The notes under the pieces are model-generated. The model did not search any database, had not been told where the DNA came from, and was given only the letters and a program-made list of their open reading frames with translations. This document shows positions 1 to 10,575 of a stretch of 64,000 nt of DNA, one piece after another (positions within the stretch are counted from its first letter, which is position 1; each line of letters starts with the position of its first letter). The stretch spans positions 119,129,228 through 119,193,227 of the forward strand of contig CM060693.1 of NCBI GenBank assembly GCA_030686995.1. The letters run 5' to 3'. This DNA comes from Artemisia argyi. Taxonomy: Eukaryota > Streptophyta > Magnoliopsida > Asterales > Asteraceae. A program made the translations under genes and the position numbers.

Positions 1-192
1 AGCCGACTTTAAAAATTCGCCCGGAACCATACAGACTCCTGGCGCGTCACCCGCGCGTTGACGCGCGGGCAGCCCGCCAGGAGCAGACATTGGCTCCGGC
101 GATTTTGAGCTAACGTTTGTTATTTTATGTGTTTCGATGGTTTGTTTGTCATCATTAAAATATAAAGAAATCTTGATCATGTTGCCTCAACA
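1..192 (-). repeat. Copia-1 3' LTR, cut by the left window edge
   Basis: On the minus strand this LTR begins TGTTGAGGCAACATGATC at 192 and runs off the window. The same sequence recurs at about 29473-29664, the outer end of the 5' LTR of this element. About ten differences are visible over the 192 shared bases, many of them C/T or G/A changes inside the CGCG-rich part. This is older divergence than that between the LTR pairs of the elements nested inside Copia-1. The purine tract next to it (193-207) marks the internal side. Confidence 0.85.
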
Positions 193-430
193 ATCTCCCC
201 CTTTTTTATGATGACAAATAAAAACCAAAAGCAAATAAAATTACCAAACTTAGCGAAGACAAAGCGCGCCTTTGGTGTAGTTTTGCGTCTTGACCTTTGC
301 CTTGTAATTTGGGGAAGCCTTTAACATTACTTGAATGGTCTTCACGCTTCTTTCTTTATTTCTCCCCCTTTTGTCGAATCAAAAAGGCAGGACCAAATGT
401 GTTTCCCCTTGATCATAGCTCCCCCTTGTT
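193..430 (-). promoter_or_regulatory. Polypurine tract cluster before Copia-1 3' LTR
   Basis: Three GGGGGAG-type purine tracts lie on the minus strand, near 193-207, 360-373 and 418-428. The first abuts the LTR and is the likely plus-strand DNA primer. Repeated polypurine tracts before the 3' LTR are a known feature of Sirevirus-type copia elements. That the two outer tracts are used is inference. Confidence 0.6.
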
Positions 431-792
431 ACAAGGCAGGGATCCATGGGTCAAGAGCCTCACCTTTGCGGTGGCCTAGCTACACATAGAAATCACAACA
501 TGCAACCAACAATAAATCCTTACATGTGAAAGTTCCAAAATGGGTTAGGTTACCATTTGGGGACTTGCAACAAGGGTTAGTCCACAATATTATGTATATA
601 TATGTATTTGTCCCATATGACTCCAATAACCAATAGTTGAGCATGACAAGGTTGAGAGAAGTGCATTTGTTATTATAATAAAGCATGAGAGCTAAAGTTA
701 CAACTAGATCATAGTACCAAGAGATCAAAGAAACACAAAATACACACAATGCATCTAGCAAACGCACTTAGACAATACAGGTTATAAGGAGA

Positions 793-1332
793 CTATTTCT
801 TGTGATCTACAAGATTGTCCTCACATGTGTCAACACCCCTATCTTGATGCACAATGCATGTCATGTTTGAGGCTAATGCTTGAAGTATTTTAACACTGTC
901 ATGAAGAGATTTGAGCATCTTACGGGTTTCTTCTCTATGATCCTTAATAGCATTAAGCATGTCAATTGTGTTTTCGCAATAAATTGCATGATTGCCTTCA
1001 CGAAGTTTTGGGCTTAAGGGCTTCCTTATCTTTTCCCAAACTTCTTCATCACCAATTCCCTTAGTTAGGGGTGATGTGGCTTGAACATTTTGTGGATTGC
1101 TCCAAACATCATCTTGCAAAAGTTTTTCAAGGTTGATCCTAGGATATTGTTGTTGATTGTTTAGCATAAACCACCTATTTCCTATCCCATCATTCTTGGT
1201 TGTAGCTTGAGGGACAACATTGTTGTTAGCATTCTCTTCACTTCCATTGTTTGCACTCAAGGAATTAGTGTCATTACTTTGGAGGATGCAATTGTCAAGA
1301 ACATAGTTTAGAGAGAGTGGTTGGTTATTCAT
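793..1332 (-). CDS. Uncharacterised 179-residue ORF in the 3' part of Copia-1
   Basis: I do not recognise this protein. It starts at a true ATG and is open for 179 codons. The N-terminal half is Asn/Ser/Gln-rich and the C-terminal half (about residues 120-165) is charged and heptad-like, suggesting a helix or coiled coil. It lies between the broken pol and the 3' LTR, the place where Sirevirus elements carry an extra envelope-like ORF, so it may be the tail of such a gene. No signal peptide or membrane segment is visible. It could also be chance coding in decayed element DNA, because every other frame of Copia-1 is damaged. Confidence 0.4.
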   Translation of the reverse strand: MNNQPLSLNYVLDNCILQSNDTNSLSANNGSEENANNNVVPQATTKNDGIGNRWFMLNNQQQYPRINLEKLLQDDVWSNPQNVQATSPLTKGIGDEEVWEKIRKPLSPKLREGNHAIYCENTIDMLNAIKDHREETRKMLKSLHDSVKILQALASNMTCIVHQDRGVDTCEDNLVDHKK

Positions 1333-2089
1333 TTTTAACTTAGATTGAGATTTTAGATGTAATGCTAGACAAGATCTCTAATCCTTAAATAATAGTAAAG
1401 TGGTATTTAGATATGAGTGATGACACTTATTATCCAACGGGTATTAAGGCAATTAGTACCAAGATTCCTCATTAGGTGTACAAATTGTGAAGATCAAGAA
1501 GAAGAGAATATACAGGAAAGGTAAATGTGCTTAGATCACATGATCATGAGAAAAGTTATTCAAAGAGCAATGAGTGATCTAGTTGATCATTAAGTTGTGA
1601 TATGTGGACAAAATACATATGCTATCTACCATTAAGAATGCATCATAAATTGTTAAGCTATGCCTCAAATTTTAAGCTATGAGGCATTATTCATTTAAAT
1701 TTGGGTATGTAGCATGTAGTTTATCATATAAAGAGAACAAGATGAATTGGATACAAGATCTTGAACACAAGTGTGAGTTGTGAAGAATCGTCATATCAAA
1801 GACAAAATTTTCAAGATGAATCAAGATAGATTTGTGTCAAGTTTTCTTGTTCAATCACATAGTATAGACATGTAGAATCTTGGATACTATCAATCATTGT
1901 TTGAATAATGAGTTGATGCGTATCTTTCCTCTTGGAAGACATTTGTTTGATCTTCCATCCATGCCTCCACATAAGCCTTAATCACATAAGCTCTAACAGC
2001 ACCTAAAGATTGTTCTCCTAAGATGCATGTTTTAGCATCAAAACCTATCCCAAAGCAATTTGGACTTTTGAAAAATGTCATGCCAAAAC
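1333..2089 (-). other. Copia-1 internal DNA without recognisable RT or RNase H
   Basis: In an intact copia element, reverse transcriptase and RNase H would follow the linker that ends at 2090. I find neither here. The only open stretch is 63 codons at 1890-2081 with no motif I know. Either the RT-RNase H segment was deleted or this is unrelated 3' accessory sequence. Copia-1 therefore lacks about half of pol. Confidence 0.6.
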
Positions 2090-2577
2090 TTAGACTTGTT
2101 TGTTTTGTGACCTAAGTGTCCTTTTATTCAAGTCACCAATGACTTGTTGTATAGGATGACCCCTCGCTTCTCTCAATTCCTTAGGATTGCCTTCATCCGA
2201 ATCATTAACTTGTAATGTTGGCGACCTTTCTTGATCTTGAACTAAAGGTTCATTGATCACATCATCTTCTACCGAAGGAGATGATCTAGGCTTGGGCATG
2301 CTCTCATCAAAGGTCACATTGAGAGATTCCTCAATCCTCATTGTTTCCTTGTTAAGCACTATGTATGCTTTACTAGTTTGAGAGTATCCTAGGAACACAC
2401 CTTCATACGACTTTGGGTCGAATTTGGTGAGACATTCTTTGGTGTTAAGTATAAATACTTTGCAACCAAATACTATAAAATACTCTAGGGATGGTTTTCT
2501 ATTCCTAAGTATTTCATAAGGTGTTTTATTAATTACCTTTCTTATGTAGACTCTATTGAAAATGTAACAAGCGGTAT
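2090..2577 (-). pseudogene. Copia-1 integrase C-terminus and linker to RT
   Basis: Translation on the minus strand gives a segment with the TPYEIL and FLGYS motifs typical of the copia integrase C-terminus. It is followed by an acidic/proline linker with VTFDES and HPIQQVIGDLN. The corresponding part of Copia-2 (32421-32969) is clearly homologous. The frame differs from the integrase core by a one-base shift at about 2585. It ends at TAA at 2090, before any RT motif. It cannot make a working product. Confidence 0.75.
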
Positions 2578-3560
2578 CTAGGGCATGACACCAATGTTTT
2601 GTGGAATGGATTGCTCGTCAAGCATTACACGACTCATCTTTCTTAACTTACGATGTGTTCTTTCTACAATCTCATGCGATTGAGAAGTGAACGGGACCGA
2701 TAAGTTATAAGATATTCCATGTTGTTCACAAAAGGTTCCAAATTGCATTTTATCAAATTCGCTACTATGATTTGTTTTAATTGAAACAATTGAACAATCA
2801 AGTAGGTTTTCAAGTTTCTTTCTCAAAATGTTGAATTTATTTAAAACTCCATCCTTGTTTTCTAAGAATAATATCCAAATGTAATTTGAATAATCATCTA
2901 TGATCATTAAAGTGTAGAAGTTGCCTCCATAACTTTGGATTGGAGATGGACCATAAAAATCCAAATGAATTAATTCTAAAACTTTACTGGTTGTCACTTC
3001 CTTTTTATTCCTATTATTGGTTTGTCCTTGACTCCCTAGACATGTGTCACAAAAATGCCTTTCAAAGCTCAACTTTGGTAGATTCCGTACTAGCTCGTTA
3101 GAAGCTAGGTTTCGGACTAACCTCATATTGGCGTGACCTAACCTCCTATGCCAAAGCGTTGAGTTGTCCACCATGGACGTAAGGCATATGTGTTGCTTAG
3201 AGTTATCACCCAACTTGCATGTATATAAGTTATTTCTCCTATGGCCTTTTGCTAACACAACACCATTATTACTAATAGTGCAATCTACCTTAGTAAATTT
3301 GACCTCACAATCATCATCACATAATTGACTTACACTAATCAAGTTGAAACTAAGACCCCTAACATGCTCAGCATTGGAGATTTCTATGGAGTCATGAAGG
3401 ACATTACCTTTGCCGACAATTTTGCCGTTAAGTTTGCTTCCAAAAATGACTTGATTGCCATTATACGCCGTGTATGATGTGAACAATCTTCTATTCCCGG
3501 TCATGTGTTTAGTTCAACCACTATCCACTACCCACTCATCCGGTTGTAGATCACTTTTGA
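2578..3560 (-). pseudogene. Copia-1 protease end, GAG-pre-integrase and integrase
   Basis: The minus strand reads protease DSG, then an in-frame TGA where Cys is usual, then TKHMTG and about 308 further codons. The GAG-pre-integrase motif LWHRRLGHANM and a CDTC pair form the HHCC zinc site. The integrase core follows: first Asp in LDFYGP, last Glu in the VERTHRKL segment. The second catalytic Asp, normally in RTDHG, reads KTNHS, so it is Asn. With the stop at the protease site and a frameshift at about 2585, this copy is inactive. Copia-2 keeps the Asp at the same place. Confidence 0.85.
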
Positions 3561-3585
3561 GGCAAACCTACAACAAAAGTACAAC

Positions 3586-3927
3586 TCATGCCTTTGGTAC
3601 CCATTGTTTCTTGGGTCCATTTTGGTTAGTATTTAAAGTGCCCAAGTTAATCATTCTTGGGTCTTGAAGCAAGACACATAATTTCTCAATACCATATTTA
3701 GAAAAAGTAGACCAAGGATTGTTTTGATAGTTATTTTGAGTTTGATAACTTTGTCTATAGTTATGATATGCTTGTTGTCTAAAGAAGTTTTGGTTTGAAT
3801 AGGAGTTGTCTCTCCTTTGATAATTGTTGTATTGGTATTGAGAAGACCTTTGACCATAGTTATAGAAATTTCTTCTTTGGTTATTTTGAAAAGATGGTAT
3901 TTGGTTGTATGAGGTAGAAGATCTCAT
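3586..3927 (-). pseudogene. Copia-1 Asn/Gln/Tyr-rich Gag-protease linker
   Basis: This 113-codon stretch is rich in Asn, Gln, Tyr and Arg and ends NQNGPKKQWVPKA. Copia-2 has NQNGPMRYWGPNV at the same position (34092 onward). Such basic, low-complexity segments link the Gag zinc-knuckle region to the protease in SIRE-like copia elements. It lies directly upstream of the protease DSG motif at about 3530. It is part of the broken polyprotein rather than a separate gene. Confidence 0.65.
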
Positions 3928-4120
3928 ATTAGGTGTAGACAGAAATGATCTATGATTTACTCGAGGTTGTGAGTATCCAAGTCCATTGCAAGAGCTTGAG
4001 TTAGAAAATTGTTTTGGATTTTCTCTTCTTGCAATGGGAGCTTGATTACCTCGAGTACTTACAAGAGGAGCTTGAGGAGTAATTGGTTTAATGACATTGT
4101 TTAATGGAGATCCAATTTTC

Positions 4121-4172
4121 CTCAGAGGCCTGGCGCGTTGAGGCGTCAGCCAGCACGTCAGCCTCGAGGATT
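4121..4172 (-). repeat. Copia-1 internal GC-rich island
   Basis: A short GC-rich block (TGGCGCGTTGAGGCGTCAGC and following bases) interrupts AT-rich coding DNA. It resembles the CGCG-rich islands of the Copia-1 LTR (41-83, 13031-13060, 29515-29550). Confidence 0.5.
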
Positions 4173-4243
4173 TTTGGAGCCTCGTTTTCTTTAGCCTTTA
4201 CAAATGTTATTGGTTTTGTTAGGCTTATAGGAGTGGTTGTACC

Positions 4244-4613
4244 TTATTTAGAAAATCTAAGACCTCCCTTATCTTGAGACACCTTTTGCCGACTTATTAG
4301 TTCTTCTAAATCATTTGTGCTCTTTTTATATTTTGAAAAGCTTAGTGATTCTTTTTGAAGTTCCAACACCTTTTCATTCAAAGAGTTAACCTCAAGAGTG
4401 AGTATTTCACAATTTTTACAAGGGTCAAGCATCCCTTTGCAATGTTCTAGTGTTTTCACTTTACTTTCAAGTTCACAAACCCTTTCTTTAGATTTAACAT
4501 TTTCTAGTTCAAGAAGACGTTTTTCTTTGAGAGCTTTATCAAGGGTTTTTCTAAAAGAACCTCCGAAAGTTCTTAGCCATAAGATTATACTCTTCGTCAT
4601 CCATATCATCTTC
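4244..4613 (-). pseudogene. Copia-1 Gag coiled-coil region
   Basis: The second half of this reading frame has strong heptads (ELENVKSKERVCELESKVK, then EVNSLNEKVLELQKE) with a CKNCE element. Copia-2 has the same arrangement at about 34.7-34.9 kb. In Copia-1 the CCHC zinc knuckle expected just upstream is missing: the FRRFF segment runs straight into the coiled coil with a frame change near 4555. This looks like an internal deletion. The first part of this frame up to 4735 is out-of-frame translation of gag. Confidence 0.65.
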
Positions 4614-5280
4614 TTAATTGCTATCCTCTTGACCATCACTATCATTACTAGTTTGAGTACTAGTAACTTTAGCTTTAAGAGCCAAAGACTTAACCTTATC
4701 CTTCTTGTCTTTCGTACTCGCCTTGTCGTTCTCAAGAATCATCTCATAGACTTTGAGATCTCCAATGAGCTCGTCAAGAGGTAGTTTCGCCAAATTCTTG
4801 GCTTCTTCTATGGCCGTCACCTTTGGCCTCCACTTCATCGGAAGTGCTTGAAGAAACTTTCTCACATGGTTCTTGTTATAGAAGCTTGGATCAAGAGCCG
4901 TGAGACTAGTGATTATAGCATTGAACCTTGTGTACCCATTATCAATGGTTTCTTCATCCGAGATCGAGAACTTCTCATATTGTTGTATGAGTAAATTGAT
5001 CTTGCAATCTTTCACTTGAGAGTTGCCTTGATGAGTGATGATGAGAGAGTGCCAAATTTCCTTGGCGGTCTTGCAAACATGAACCCTCTCGAACTCCCTT
5101 CGAGGTAGAGCATTATAGATCAACATCTTGGCTTCATCATTCTTACCAAGCTTTCTTCTTTCATTATCATTCAGATCCATATGTGGCTTTTTCACCAACA
5201 ACTTTGTTTCCGAGTCTTCCACCATAAACTCAAAGTTGCCATTTTGGATGATTTCCCAAAAATCAAGATCTTTGGACCTA
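4614..5280 (-). pseudogene. Copia-1 gag, main part (UBN2-type)
   Basis: This is copia Gag of the UBN2/DUF4219 type. It has [31 protein letters not shown] and [17 protein letters not shown], all matched in Copia-2 gag (35.4-36.0 kb). The reading frame is open upstream to 5280, where Z1 is inserted. The N-terminal part continues at 11982-12087 in the same phase once the five-base duplication is counted. An in-frame TAA at about 4614 ends this part. Confidence 0.85.
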
Positions 5281-6683
5281 TAATACGTGGGAATCGCACC
5301 AGGCTTTACCTCTCAAGGGATCTTGAGAAGCTTACAACCCCCACCAGGAAGTGTACCTGATCGTTGTAGTATAGTATAGTGACAAGTACCGGGGGATTGA
5401 TCGTTCAACTTAGGAATAGTGTCGCTAGGATTAGAAAGCCTAAATACTAGTTCTAAAGGTGAGGGATGATTATTTTTGTATTTTTATATTTTATGAAAGC
5501 AATTAAAAATCTCGGGTTTGAAGGATTTGGGCGGAATTAGTTGCTATTCAACTAACCCAATACTAAGATGCAATCAAAATAAAATACTAGAAATGAAAAT
5601 AAACTAATTTATACTAAAGTTGTGAGCAGTAATTGGAGAAAATGTGTTTACTTAGATTTCACTACTCCCTAGACATCTTTTACACGTTAATTACTTGTTA
5701 TAATTGTATGGATGACGGATCGTATTCCTTAATACCATTCATGGGGTGGCACACTTAACTCCCCAATTCTATGAGCTCTTATCTCCTCCTACACCATGCC
5801 CAACACAACTATAGGAATTGTAAACAGTGGCTCATGCATTAAATACAACCAATAACTAGTGCGCGTCGATTCATGTTTCTTAAGACGTTCAAGCATGTTA
5901 CCAATTGGAGATCTGCCAGTTTTCTTAAGCCTAACATATAAATCATTCATCCAAGACAAGAATAAACAAGTAATCAACACATAATCAATATCTAGGTTTC
6001 ATTAGATCTAAGCAAACACAAGATAGATCTAGCCTAGCATGATGGAATTAAGATAAGAACAAGATATAGACAACCAACACATAGACATATTGATTGAATT
6101 AAAAGAACACTTATCTTGATTACACATGCAAGGTATCAAGGGGTTGGAACCCTTGAAAAACCTGTAAAAGTTACACCAATATCGTACTTAGGGTTTCTCC
6201 CAAAACTTCTCTTTTTTTTATGTGTAAAAATTAGAAAACTATATATAGGGAAAGGGGTCTGACGGCGTCAAGACAAAGCTTGTGACGCCGTCACCTCGCC
6301 GCCAAAACTAATCTCGGACTGCCTTGATCTACATTTGACGCCGTCAAGACTTAATCATTTCCAGGCCGTCATCACTTTAACTCTTGATGCCCTATTTCGT
6401 GACGCCTTCAAATCTGTACTGGATCGTCATGGAATTTTGCTCTTGACGCCGTCAGGGAGTTACTCTTGACGCCGTCACCTACTGTTCCCAGCATGGAAAA
6501 TTAAGACTTTGGCGTTTTCTTCACTTTTATGCTCCAAAAACGTCTGAATTGCTTCCTTTTCCAGATTTCACTCCCAAAGTACCTAAAATCACAAAAGGAA
6601 CGATTTAGGGCAATATTTGATCAAATAAATTCGAATTCCGGCTTAAATGACCCCCTAAAAACGGATCATTTTTCGCCTCATCA
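5281..6683 (-). repeat. Z1 3' LTR
   Basis: On the minus strand the LTR starts TGATGAGGCG at 6683 and ends CCACGTATTA at 5281, where other copies end in ATCA. It carries several TGACGSCGTCA sites and the TATA box CTATATATAG at about 6239-6248, in the same layout as the other Z LTRs. Confidence 0.9.
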
Positions 6684-7280
6684 TATACCCTTACACTTGA
6701 GATTTGCTTGTCCTCAAGCAAATGCGCTTTTATTCTAGTCAAAATACAAGTTAGGGGTCATTTAACACTAATATAAAAGTAATTACAACAAATAATCGTT
6801 CCACTAAAGACCAATAGACAAGCACGGAGGTCATACACTAGCACCTCATAAATAGTGTTTAGATACTCACATCTCTCGGGTGTAATAAAGTGTAAATTAC
6901 AATATGGAAACGGAAGATATCTCTCACTACCTGTCATAGCAAAATAGATTACCATAGGCTTGGGAAAGGATCAAACCTCCACCACATGGCGTAAGCACCT
7001 AGGATAAACTATCAAAGAGGTCTTTTAAAGGGTTGTAACGTTAGGTGTAGGGATATGAAATACACGGTTTTGTTGGATAAAGGAAGTTTTACTGGTGGCG
7101 AGTTAACAATCCTGGTTAATTACATGTACAATATGGCGTTGCTAAGCCAAGACTAGACTCGACTTAAGCTAATAAATGAAAAATAACAAAAACATAAAAT
7201 GAACATAGAATGAAAAGGGATGGTAGTCCGTATGTTTTTCTCTTTTTCTTTCTTTTTCTATTTTTTTTCTTTTCTTTTCT

Positions 7281-7327
<47 letters not shown>

Positions 7328-9166
7328 ATACATTCTTACCCTACCATCCAAAATAATACATCATAGGGAATGGGAATTCCCCTTACACTTGAATCTTTAC
7401 ATACTTTACATTAAACTAAACTAATGACTCGAATTAAGAAAATCAAAACACTTGGAGCACTTTTAAGATTAACGTACATATGGGGGTAATAATATTATGT
7501 TCTTCCCCATTACTCCATAAAATAAGTACTTACCCATGAGTCCCAATCGTCCCAAAACAATATGTACAAGGATATGACTCGACTTAGCAACCATGTAATC
7601 AATTAGAAGGTTAACTTAGGGTTTAACAAATAACAATAATGCACTAAAAATGAGCGCATACACAGAAGGCTAAGGTGATTTGGTTGTGCATTTAAGTGGG
7701 GTGTAACAAATTCTTCCTTTAAGTAAAATGCTTAAAGTTAGAAACGAAAAGATAGGCTCAGAGGGGTGTACTAGGGGTTTCTTGTACTAAAAATGAGTAC
7801 AACGCTAAGGGTGTGGGAAAAATTAGTTGACTTAACTAGCCAAGTAATATGACTTAAATGGTCAAGTAATTATAATACGGGTTTAACACAAGGGTAATCC
7901 TAATGCCTCTTATCATGTAGTAAATCCTACTACACGAATGTAGTCTCACTAGCGGTCTCGGGATGCATCACTAACGCAAGTTCTAGAATCTAAATGCTAC
8001 CGGTACACTCATAAGCACTAATAGTAAATGCTTTTCCTATCAAATCTAAAGGCGAACCTCACATATTTGGGTGGAAAATTTTTCTGAATATACGGTTATG
8101 TGCTAGTCATACAATCTCCTATCCATGAGACGCTTGCTATGGCTAAAGTTTCACTCCTAAATGTTGTAAAAAAATTTAAATTTGGCGCTAAAATTGCACT
8201 AACAAGTATTTCTCATAGTTTTATTACACATCTACTATCGAACAAAACAAACTCAAGCGAAAGTGCATATGTAAGGTATCATCTTTTTACCCTCCCCTTA
8301 CACTTAAGATGAACATTGTCCCCAATGTTCAAGTAAAGAATGTAAAAGTGAAAATGTAAAGAGAATGAAATCAAATACTCCCCTGATTCGCTCGGTATGG
8401 ATAATAGGGTGACCAGGTTAAATCTTCCTCCAAGAAAATGAACAATCAAAGCTTCCCTTCCAGAATATAAATCATCTTCTTGTCAAACATAACCTGTAAA
8501 ACCTGAGAAAATAGACAAGACAACCTCGCGTAAAATCGGCGGCATCCTATATAAGTTACTAAATCCTAGAAAACAAGATAAGATATAATGCTTGTGGAAT
8601 GAAGTTTGCAGATCTCCTGGAGATTATAAAACTTAATAATTCACAAAAACCATAAGACTCCGTTAGAAAAACAAAACCGGTAAAATTTCCAGATTTTTAG
8701 ACCTGACGCCGTCAAGAGTAAACTCGTGACGCCGTCAGAATTGACCTGCAGAAATTCTTATGTTAAGTTTCCGGAAAATTTCTGGAAAAACTTGGTCCTA
8801 CTTCCTGGAAAATCCTGCAAAACTTCATTATGACTCAATACAAGCATTTGATTCTAACTAATACGAATATACATGTTCATTTAATATTGTGGAGAATCAT
8901 GATCGGTTTGTTTCTTGAAAACATATTTGGGGTTTCCCCTTACACTTATCTTTTGCAAAAATACTTTTAGGTGGAGTTAAGACTAGGCCAAAACAACAAA
9001 GTAAAGTATTTCCACTTTTTAGTTGCGAAACATGATCAACCAACAATAAAAATTAAGCATGCATACGGAAACAAATAACAAACAAACAAAAATAAAATCA
9101 CACAAAACATGGGTTGCATCCCAAGAATCGCTTGTTTTTGTTCGAGTCACGAGCCTGACTCTACCC
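6684..9166 (-). other. Z1 3' non-coding region with shared cis motifs
   Basis: About 2.5 kb without a supported gene. It is near-identical in layout to 46838-49334 of Z3. Shared items on the element strand: the TGGGAKGCAACCCA-type motif (9109-9132), a pair of TGACGGCGTCA sites (8704-8737), the AACATTG/CAATGTT hairpin (8312-8329) and four AAGTGTAAGGG(G) tracts (8936-8947, 8294-8305, 7379-7390, 6688-6698). The last tract lies just before the LTR. A T run of about 39 bases (7287-7325) occupies the site where Z3 has an AAAAT microsatellite. Confidence 0.75.
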
Positions 9167-10396
9167 TTATTTAACGGAAATAGGGGAGGTTTTCCCTACA
9201 CTTAGGATTAAGTGCGGGTGGAAGTAGCGATACACACCCTTAGGGTGGAAATATGCCTCGTGAGGAAAGTGTGTTGGATGAATTATGTGCTCAAAGGGGT
9301 GTGCTCCTATCATCATAACCTTACTTAATTCAATTGGGTTAATGGGTGGATTAAGATTTTCTCCTAGAAAGGAATCATTTTCTATCAACTTCAAGAGACT
9401 ACTAGTTGGGGATCCATCTTGACCTAATAAACCCGGCTTAAACCCGTAATGTTTCTTGTGATCAATCATAAATGGGTGATGTAAGCATGTAAGGTCATTT
9501 TCCACTCCTATATTGGCTTCCTCTCTACAAGGCTTAGAGTCCACTACCTTTTTCCTAAGACTACCCGGACTACATGGGTTGATGGGTGGGTCGGCTCCTC
9601 TTTTGTCTCCTAGATGTAAATATAAGGATGGAAAGTTGTGTGAAGATTGAGGTTCCGGTTCATCAACACTAGGTAATTCCCTAGAATTAAGAGTAAGGTT
9701 ATCACTACAAGTATTCAAACCTATATCCTCTAATGGTGTTTGGTACAAGGGTTCTACCTCTATTGGGGCTCCTATAGTCTCTTCTACTTCTTCCGGGTAA
9801 GTCACAGGTGGTGTGTATTCCTCAAGTGATGGTGGGAGTTGTTCGGTACTTTGTAGGTTTGTGTTATTTACCTCATCCTTTCTTTTCTCAACATCACCTA
9901 TATCCTCATCACGTGTTTCAGTAGAATCTAACCTAAACATGTTCCTAAGTATCTTAAATCCTTCTCTAGCCATCTCAAGTTCTAAGTCTGATTCATAAGA
10001 ACCTTCCTCAATAACTTGATTACAATGTTCAATTTGCTTAAAGGATTCATCTTTTTGCTCAATATGATCATGTTTGGCTAAATCCTCCTTAATTGTTTCC
10101 TCAAGTTGTGATGTATACAAACCCATCAATTCATTGAACTCATGGTTTACGGTTAGGAGGCTTTCCTCAAAAATTTTCCAAAGGGTCTTACTAAAAGGAA
10201 TTGATCCTAACAATGATTGTTTAATATAGGCCACACATGCGCATAGCTCATCAAACCTATCAAACTTTACACCCATCTCCTCTTGTATATAGCTAAGATC
10301 ATTTAAAAATTCATTGGAACAACAGGAAGCAAATCTATCCGAGTAAACTAATTGTTCATCTATTGTTAATGATCTAAATGGAATCTCATCCGCCAT
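9167..10396 (-). CDS. Z1 ORF: unrecognised 409-residue protein
   Basis: I do not recognise this protein. The ATG at 10396 has a good plant context (TTCATGGCG). The frame is open upstream to 10435 but has no earlier ATG. The N-terminal 150 residues are acidic and helical-looking, with several Cys (FASCCSNEF, ELCACVAYIKQ). The middle is Pro/Glu-rich. The last 45 residues are rich in His, Pro and Phe (AHPFEHIIHPTHFPHEAY). No Gag core, zinc knuckle, protease triplet or RT motif is visible. It occupies exactly the slot where Z2 has Gag-protease and Z3 has a retropepsin-like ORF, about 180 bases after the LTR. It is intact over 409 codons while neighbours are riddled with stops, which fits youth or selection. 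A captured or highly diverged Gag is possible. Confidence 0.7.
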   Translation of the reverse strand: MADEIPFRSLTIDEQLVYSDRFASCCSNEFLNDLSYIQEEMGVKFDRFDELCACVAYIKQSLLGSIPFSKTLWKIFEESLLTVNHEFNELMGLYTSQLEETIKEDLAKHDHIEQKDESFKQIEHCNQVIEEGSYESDLELEMAREGFKILRNMFRLDSTETRDEDIGDVEKRKDEVNNTNLQSTEQLPPSLEEYTPPVTYPEEVEETIGAPIEVEPLYQTPLEDIGLNTCSDNLTLNSRELPSVDEPEPQSSHNFPSLYLHLGDKRGADPPINPCSPGSLRKKVVDSKPCREEANIGVENDLTCLHHPFMIDHKKHYGFKPGLLGQDGSPTSSLLKLIENDSFLGENLNPPINPIELSKVMMIGAHPFEHIIHPTHFPHEAYFHPKGVYRYFHPHLILSVGKTSPISVK

Positions 10397-10575
10397 GAAG
10401 ACAAATGAAAATGGTTTTACAAACAAAGGGCACAAATAAAAAGATAGACTAAAGGAATCCTATAAAAATAAAAATAAAAATAAAATCTTACTAGAAAGGA
10501 ATCTAGCAAGTAGACCTAATAAAAAGAGATTCTAACCTAGACAATAACTATTCCCCGGCAGCGGCGCCAAAAACT
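10397..10575 (-). promoter_or_regulatory. Z1 leader: tRNA-Asp-like primer site and hairpin
   Basis: The minus strand after the LTR reads TGGCGCCGCTGCCGGGG (10553-10569), close to the complement of the plant tRNA-Asp 3' end used by Athila elements. At 10487-10510 lies a stem with arms CTTGCTAGA and TCTAGTAAG around a six-base loop. The same leader is found in Z2 and Z3. Confidence 0.8.

Noticed and set aside
6529..6738. Small ORF starting MLQKR, repeated antisense in most Z LTRs (also 11827, 37788-38063, 38638, 49253)
   Set aside because: It follows LTR identity only, is antisense, and varies in length and end. No start context or coding constraint is visible.
6758..6955. 65-codon sense ORF MVIYFAMTG shared by Z1 and Z3 (49063-49260)
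   Set aside because: The two regions are near-identical in DNA throughout, so the shared ORF is not evidence for coding. It lacks any motif. Worth only a check in more distant copies.
7169..7351. Short ORF with a poly-lysine run on the minus strand
   Set aside because: It is translation of the T run in the Z1 non-coding region; not a gene.
8100..8312. Antisense ORF MLVIQSPIHETLAMAK shared with 47705-47917
   Set aside because: Antisense to the Z transcript and conserved only as DNA.
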